Notes under the pieces: model-generated
The model's database searches: none
Seen by the model: the letters and a program-made list of their open reading frames with translations, nothing else
Told to the model about the DNA's origin: nothing
Translations under genes and position numbers: made by a program
Source of the DNA: Clostridium muellerianum
Lineage (GTDB): Bacteria > Bacillota > Clostridia > Clostridiales > Clostridiaceae
NCBI RefSeq assembly: GCF_012926525.1
Contig: NZ_JABBNI010000006.1
Coordinates: forward strand, 112,384 to 176,383
Direction: 5' to 3'
Length of the DNA: 64,000 nt
Shown here: one piece after another, positions 59,439 through 64,000 of the stretch
Layout of the letters: every line of letters begins with the position of its first letter
Numbering within the stretch: the first letter of the stretch is position 1

Positions 59439-60605
59439 ATGAGGCAAGAAATATCAAGCTATTTAAGCACTATAAAAGATGATATTTTAAATCTATCAAA
59501 ATACATTCACGAAAACCCCGAAGATAGTTTTCATGAATTCAAAGCATATAATTATATAATAAATATGTTGAAAAATAACAACTTTAACATTACAGAACAT
59601 TACCTTGATATACCAACAGCTTTTTATGCACAATATGGTACAGGTCATCCTAAAATATGTTACATATGTGAATATGATGCTGTTAAAGATTTAGGCCATG
59701 TTGTTGGACATAATTTAATATCTGCTATGTCTATAGCTGCTTCCTTATCATTATCTAAGATAATACCAAAAATAGGCGGTAGTGTTGTAGTTATTGGATG
59801 TCCTGGTGAATTTTTAGGTAGTTCCAAAGTTACCATGACTAAGCAAGGAACTTTTAATGATATAGATGTTGTACTAATGGCTCATCCAGATGTAATTACT
59901 GCTGAAAGTGGTTCTTCTATGGCTATAATACCAATGAAAATAAGCTACAAAAGTAAATCTGGATTTACTTATAGAAAAACAAAGAAACATACAGCATTAG
60001 ATGCCTGTTTATTTGTTTTTAACACTTTAAGCTTACTTTCTAAAGGATTTGAAGACAATTGTACTATTGATGGGATAATACTAAAGGGCGGTGATTCTCC
60101 CTACCTTTTACCTTCTGAAACAGAATCAAAATTTTACATTAGATGTCCAAAAATGTCTATGGCCTGTGAAATAGAAAAAAAAGTACAGGAGTTGGTTAAA
60201 ACTACCAGTTACTTAATGAATGTAGATTGCAGTGTGTGTCTATATGAACTGCCTTATGATGAGTTAATACAGAATAAAAACTTATCTAGAATATTTAGTC
60301 ATAACTTAAAGGAAAGCGGCATAATAGATATAGATCCTCCTAAAGACACTAACTCTGGATTAAGCTTAGGAACCGTAAGCCAAGTTGTACCTTGTATTCA
60401 TCCATATATATCTATATGTGAAGATAAAAATATAGAATATTCTTCAAAAGAATTTTCTGAAGCTACTATCTCCTATTATGCACAGGATAAAATTATAAAA
60501 GTTGCTCAAGCACTTGCTTTAACTGGATTAGATTTAATAGAAAATGCTTCTTTACTTAATCAAGTAAAAAAAGAATTTTTTAATGTGAAAAACGGAAGAG
60601 ACTAA
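59439..60605 (+). CDS. M20D-like amidohydrolase with altered metal and lid motifs
   Basis: The 388-residue protein has the M20D fold of IAA-amino-acid and p-aminobenzoyl-glutamate hydrolases. EYDAVKDLGHVVGHN (about residues 78-92) stands where the family has EYDALPGIGHACGHN, so the metal-binding Cys is Val. CPGEFLGSSK keeps the catalytic Glu, and MAHPDV keeps a metal His. The dimer-domain lid, usually GKxAHA, reads SKSGFTYRK. It may bind rather than cleave, or use another metal set. GGAGG precedes the ATG. It is followed by a terminator. Confidence 0.75.
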   Translation: MRQEISSYLSTIKDDILNLSKYIHENPEDSFHEFKAYNYIINMLKNNNFNITEHYLDIPTAFYAQYGTGHPKICYICEYDAVKDLGHVVGHNLISAMSIAASLSLSKIIPKIGGSVVVIGCPGEFLGSSKVTMTKQGTFNDIDVVLMAHPDVITAESGSSMAIIPMKISYKSKSGFTYRKTKKHTALDACLFVFNTLSLLSKGFEDNCTIDGIILKGGDSPYLLPSETESKFYIRCPKMSMACEIEKKVQELVKTTSYLMNVDCSVCLYELPYDELIQNKNLSRIFSHNLKESGIIDIDPPKDTNSGLSLGTVSQVVPCIHPYISICEDKNIEYSSKEFSEATISYYAQDKIIKVAQALALTGLDLIENASLLNQVKKEFFNVKNGRD

Positions 60606-60625
60606 TTAATAAGTCTCTTTTGTTT
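60592..60625 (+). terminator. Terminator overlapping the end of the M20D-like gene
   Basis: AGAGAC / GTCTCT flank a nine-base loop with a T run after it. Confidence 0.75.
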
Positions 60626-60691
60626 TTCGGTATTTATAAGATATAATATAAATATAAATACTTAAAATTAATTTTTACTTGGGAGGAACAT

Positions 60692-61633
60692 ATGATTTCA
60701 ATTTATAAAACTTTAGATGAATCAGGAAAATTAGAATCTATTGATACCATAGAATCAGGATGCTGGGTTAATATAGTAGCTCCCTCTGAAGAAGATTTAC
60801 TTATTGTATCTAAAAAAGCAGGAGTATCATTAGACTTTTTAAAAGCTGCACTAGATGAAGAAGAAACCTCTCGTATTGATATAGAGGATACTAATCTTCT
60901 TGTCATAGTAGACATACCTTTCAGTGAAATGGAAGATAACTCGTTAACTTATGACTCATACCCATTAGCAATTATTCATACGGAATCTTCTATAATAACT
61001 GTATGCTTAAAAAATAGCAAAATGCTTACCGACTTTATAGATAACAAAGTTAAATCATTTTTTACTTTTAAACGTTCAAGATTTATTCTCCAAATATTAT
61101 ATAGGATAGCAAGCTACTATTTAACTTATTTAAGACAAATAGACAAAAAAAGTTTACTTATTGGACAAAAACTTCATAAATCAATGAAAAATAAGGAGTT
61201 AATTCAGCTATTATCTTTAGAAAAATCCTTAGTTTACTTCTCTACTTCTTTAAAATCTAATGAAATTACACTTGAAAAAATGTTGAAACTTGAACTACTT
61301 CAAAAATATCCTGAAGACCAAGATATACTTGAAGATGTTATTATAGAAAATAAGCAAGCTATAGAAATGGCCAATATTTATAGTAATATCTTAACTGGTA
61401 CTATGGATGCCTTTGCATCTGTAATATCAAATAACTTAAATATAGTAATGAAGCTATTGGCTTCTATAACTATAGTCATGGCTATTCCTAATATGATTTT
61501 TAGCTCATTTGGAATGAATTTTATTGGTATACCTATGGCTTCAAATCCTCATGCATTTTGGATTGCTTATGGTGTATCTGGAGTGTTATGTTTAATTGCT
61601 ATAATCATATTGAAGAAAAAAGGATTATTTTAA
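60692..61633 (+). CDS. corA: CorA family divalent cation transporter
   Basis: The 313-residue protein has a long cytoplasmic domain and two C-terminal membrane segments joined by the GMNF signature (about residue 274) and PMASNPHAFW, the CorA selectivity loop. It takes up Mg2+, or Co2+ and Ni2+, depending on subfamily. GGGAGG precedes the ATG. It begins an apparent operon with ldcA, which follows 17 bases later. Confidence 0.93.
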   Translation: MISIYKTLDESGKLESIDTIESGCWVNIVAPSEEDLLIVSKKAGVSLDFLKAALDEEETSRIDIEDTNLLVIVDIPFSEMEDNSLTYDSYPLAIIHTESSIITVCLKNSKMLTDFIDNKVKSFFTFKRSRFILQILYRIASYYLTYLRQIDKKSLLIGQKLHKSMKNKELIQLLSLEKSLVYFSTSLKSNEITLEKMLKLELLQKYPEDQDILEDVIIENKQAIEMANIYSNILTGTMDAFASVISNNLNIVMKLLASITIVMAIPNMIFSSFGMNFIGIPMASNPHAFWIAYGVSGVLCLIAIIILKKKGLF

Positions 61634-61650
61634 TAATGGGGGTGTAATAA

Positions 61651-62571
61651 TTGATAGCTGAAAGATTAAAGTTTGGTGATACTATAGGTCTTGTATCACC
61701 TGCTGGAGCTGATAATCCTGATAGTATAAAAAAAAGTATTAGCTTTTTTAAAAGTTTAGGATTTAATATAAAGGAAGGTGAACATATATATGATAAGTAT
61801 GGCTACTTTGCAGGTAATGATAAAGATAGAGCAGAAGATTTTACAAACATGTTTTTAGATGAAGATATAGATATGGTTTTATGCATAAGAGGTGGGTACG
61901 GTGCTATGAGGATTCTTCCTCTTATAGATTTTAATGTTATAAGAGAAAACCCTAAAATATTTGCAGGATTTAGTGATATAACTACCTTATTAAACACCAT
62001 ATCTTCAAAATGCAACCTGGTAACTTTTCACTCTCCAATGTTTAACTCTAATTTTTCAGATAAAATTACACTTGAAAGCTTTTTATATAGTATTATGAAT
62101 GCATACAATCCATATGACATAAAAAACCCTGAAGGTTTTAATACTGAATGTTTTTCTAATGTACCTTCTATTACAGGTGAACTTGTAGGTGGAAACTTAG
62201 CTCTAATATCTAGTACTTTAGGTACTCCTTACGAAATAGATACAAAAAACAAAATTTTATTTATAGAAGACGTATCTGAGGAACCTTATCGAATAGATAG
62301 AATGCTAACTCAATTAATTTTATCTGGAAAACTTCAGCAGTGCAGAGGATTTATTTTAGGTCAATTTACAAATTGTTCTCTTCCACACTATGAAAGAAGC
62401 CTTACCTTAAAAGAAGTAATTGAAGATAGAATTCTCTCATTAAATAAGCCTACTGTGCTTAATTTTCAATCAGGGCATTCCTACCCTAAGCTCACTCTTC
62501 CTATTGGTGCACAAATTAAATTGGATTGCAAGAGTGGTATAATACACGTACTTCACGGTGTTATAAATTAA
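61651..62571 (+). CDS. ldcA: LD-carboxypeptidase, S66 family
   Basis: LdcA cuts the terminal D-Ala from muropeptide tetrapeptides in recycling. The 306-residue protein has RGGYGAMRILP (about residues 90-100), AGFSDITTLL with the catalytic Ser (about residue 110), and FIEDVSEEPYRIDRML with the Glu. QSGHSYP holds the His. The initiator is TTG after a strong GGGGGTG site. No signal peptide is seen, in keeping with a cytoplasmic recycling enzyme. Confidence 0.9.
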   Translation: MIAERLKFGDTIGLVSPAGADNPDSIKKSISFFKSLGFNIKEGEHIYDKYGYFAGNDKDRAEDFTNMFLDEDIDMVLCIRGGYGAMRILPLIDFNVIRENPKIFAGFSDITTLLNTISSKCNLVTFHSPMFNSNFSDKITLESFLYSIMNAYNPYDIKNPEGFNTECFSNVPSITGELVGGNLALISSTLGTPYEIDTKNKILFIEDVSEEPYRIDRMLTQLILSGKLQQCRGFILGQFTNCSLPHYERSLTLKEVIEDRILSLNKPTVLNFQSGHSYPKLTLPIGAQIKLDCKSGIIHVLHGVIN

Positions 62572-62604
62572 AAAAAACCTCACAATAATTTGTGAGGTTT
62601 TTTA
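62572..62604 (+). terminator. Terminator after ldcA
   Basis: AACCTCACAA / TTGTGAGGTT is a perfect 10-bp stem followed by six T. Confidence 0.9.
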
Positions 62605-62605
62605 T

Positions 62606-62679
<74 letters not shown>

Positions 62680-62821
62680 ATAAATATATTTTACTTCCAA
62701 CGCTTTTTATAATATCATTAATATTAATATTTGTCAATATATTTTACCATATAAAACTACCTTATTATACACTTAATTGAAATTAGCTGATATGATATAA
62801 TAATAGTCAAGAGGTGATAAC

Positions 62822-63547
62822 ATGGATTATTCAGAATTAAAATCTGTAATAAACTCCAGTAACAATATTGTATTTTTTGGTGGGGCTGGTGTATCTACAG
62901 AATCAAAAATACCTGACTTTAGATCTGAAGCTGGATTATATAAAACTAAAAATAACTACTCATATCCTCCAGAAGTTATGTTAAGCCACAGCTTCTTTAT
63001 GTCTCATACTGAAGACTTTTTTGATTTTTATAGATCAAAAATGATTTATAAAGATGCTAAACCTAATGCTGCCCATTATGCTTTAGCAGAACTGGAGAAG
63101 ATCGGGAAACTATCTGCTGTTGTGACACAAAATATTGACGGACTACATCAAATGGCAGGTTCTAAAAATGTATTAGAACTTCACGGTTCCATTCATAGAA
63201 ACTATTGTTGTAAATGCAAAAAGTTCTTTGATTTAGAATATATAATAAATAGCAAAACATCTGTACCAAAATGTGATGTTTGTGGATCAACTATAAAACC
63301 GGACGTAGTACTGTATGAGGAAAGCTTAAATACGGATGTTATTAATAACTCTATTAAACATATAAGTAATGCTGATTTACTTATCGTTGGTGGTAGTTCC
63401 CTTGTAGTATATCCTGCTGCTGGATTAATAGATTATTTTAGAGGACCTAACCTAGTTTTAATCAATAAATCATCTACACCATATGATAATAAAGCCAATA
63501 TAGTCATACACGACAGCATCGGTAAAGTTTTAAACAGTGTAATTTAA
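62822..63547 (+). CDS. cobB: NAD-dependent protein deacylase, sirtuin family
   Basis: The 241-residue Sir2 enzyme removes acyl groups from lysine using NAD. GGAGVSTESKIPDFRS (about residues 19-34) binds NAD, TQNIDGLHQMAG follows, and LELHGS (about residue 120) holds the catalytic His. CCKCKK and CDVCG form the zinc site. The length is typical for bacterial CobB. GAGGTG precedes the ATG. It stands alone on the plus strand and converges on the rRNA operon. Confidence 0.95.
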   Translation: MDYSELKSVINSSNNIVFFGGAGVSTESKIPDFRSEAGLYKTKNNYSYPPEVMLSHSFFMSHTEDFFDFYRSKMIYKDAKPNAAHYALAELEKIGKLSAVVTQNIDGLHQMAGSKNVLELHGSIHRNYCCKCKKFFDLEYIINSKTSVPKCDVCGSTIKPDVVLYEESLNTDVINNSIKHISNADLLIVGGSSLVVYPAAGLIDYFRGPNLVLINKSSTPYDNKANIVIHDSIGKVLNSVI

Positions 63548-63578
63548 AATTACTTTTTAGTTGTATAATAATTTTTTA

Positions 63579-63606
63579 AAAGGCATTCTTACGGATGCCT
63601 TTTTTA
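63579..63606 (+). terminator. Terminator after cobB
   Basis: AGGCAT / ATGCCT form the stem core, followed by seven T. Confidence 0.8.
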
Positions 63607-63624
63607 ATAAAATTAGTTTATATA

Positions 63625-63660
63625 TAAAAAAGTACTAAGTTTTTACTTAGTACTTTTTTT
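63625..63660 (-). terminator. Terminator of the rRNA operon
   Basis: AAAAGTACTAAG / CTTAGTACTTTT is a perfect stem with a six-base loop, just past the 5S gene. T runs occur on both strands. Confidence 0.85.
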
Positions 63661-63663
63661 CTT

Positions 63664-63780
63664 ACCTGGCAACTACCTACTCTTCCACAGGGCCTCCCCT
63701 GCAGTACCATCGGCACTATAAAGCTTAACCATCGTGTTCGGAATGGGAACGGGTGTTACCTTTACGTCATTATCACCAGA
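63664..63780 (-). rRNA. rrf: 5S ribosomal RNA
   Basis: The minus-strand sequence TCTGGTGATAATGACG to TAGTTGCCAGGT has the 5S layout. It includes the loop CACCCGTTCCCATTCCGAAC with conserved sites, and the 5' and 3' ends pair. RNase M5 (rnmV, 24569-25111) processes such precursors. Confidence 0.95.
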
Positions 63781-63899
63781 TTCTTATTTAGTTGTTTGAA
63801 AAGCACGGGGTAATTCTTAACGTCACTACCGTGACTAAATTACCCGGCAATTGTCATTTAGACATTTGCCCTCTCAAAATTGCACAGTGAATTTATTTG

Positions 63900-64000
63900 G
63901 TCAAGCCCTCGACCTATTAGTATCAGTCAGCTGAACATGTTACCATGCTTACACCTCTGACCTATCAACCTTGTGTTCTTCAAGGGGTCTTACTAGCTTA
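63900..64000 (-). rRNA. rrl: 23S ribosomal RNA, 3' end only
   Basis: The last 100 bases on the minus strand end in GATACTAATAGGTCGAGGG, the near-universal 3' end of 23S rRNA, and the gene continues past the window edge. A spacer of about 115 bases separates it from 5S rRNA. Confidence 0.95.

Overview
The window is AT-rich, low-GC Firmicute DNA with strong Shine-Dalgarno sites, T-box and TPP leaders, sporulation genes (spmA, spmB, csfB/gin, abrB), a 2[4Fe-4S] ferredoxin and an anaerobic (class III) ribonucleotide reductase. Together these point to an anaerobic spore former of Clostridium sensu stricto; I do not name a species. Most genes, and an rRNA operon at the right edge, are on the minus strand, so the replication origin probably lies to the right of the window.

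Layout. 1-13.8 kb, minus: an SF1 helicase-like gene cut by the window edge and frameshifted at its start, a RocB-like M20 peptidase, a lipoprotein, a DedA protein, a CcpA-like regulator, ileS behind an Ile T-box, and a two-domain amidase. 14.1-18.8 kb: an MBL-fold hydrolase, nrdG (frameshifted) and nrdD behind a NrdR-type box, a 58-residue small protein, and a TPP riboswitch with thiT. 18.9-30.8 kb, minus: mrp, lgt, lipoproteins, a repeat-rich protein, then ksgA, rnmV, a yabE-like 3D-domain gene, tatD, metG (in-frame TGA, behind a Met T-box) and a family-4 uracil-DNA glycosylase. 31-38 kb: a MATE exporter abutting a 233-bp MITE-like element, spmAB, a small two-gene module, a glucosaminidase, an rluF-like synthase and a polysaccharide deacetylase. 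38.2-44.4 kb: two dense DnaA-box clusters flank ispF, an AI-2E family exporter, a DUF1836 protein and a three-gene PspA operon. 44.4-57.5 kb, mostly minus: transaldolase, a tRNA nucleotidyltransferase-like protein with a degenerate active site, abrB, an NlpC/P60 hydrolase, rsmI, trmN6, motAB, ferredoxin, ricT, holB, darA, tmk, a PLP decarboxylase and csfB. 57.6-64 kb: a CWB2/L,D-transpeptidase, an unusual M20D-like protein, corA, ldcA, tRNA-Cys, a sirtuin, 5S rRNA and the 3' end of 23S rRNA.

The blocks csfB-decarboxylase-tmk-darA-holB-ricT, trmN6-rsmI-abrB and metG-tatD-yabE-rnmV-ksgA match the order known near the origin of Bacillus subtilis, but here they are separated by insertions. The main themes are translation (two aminoacyl-tRNA synthetases, rRNA and tRNA modification), cell-wall remodelling (at least six wall hydrolases or modifying enzymes), and the growth-to-sporulation switch (abrB with Spo0A-type boxes, csfB, spmAB, ricT).

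Points most worth checking are the two DnaA-box clusters outside any visible oriC, the PspA / Ser-Gly-rich / Cys-rich operon, the MITE-like element, several enzymes lacking key catalytic residues, and three lesions in otherwise intact genes (helicase, nrdG, metG) that could be real or sequence errors.
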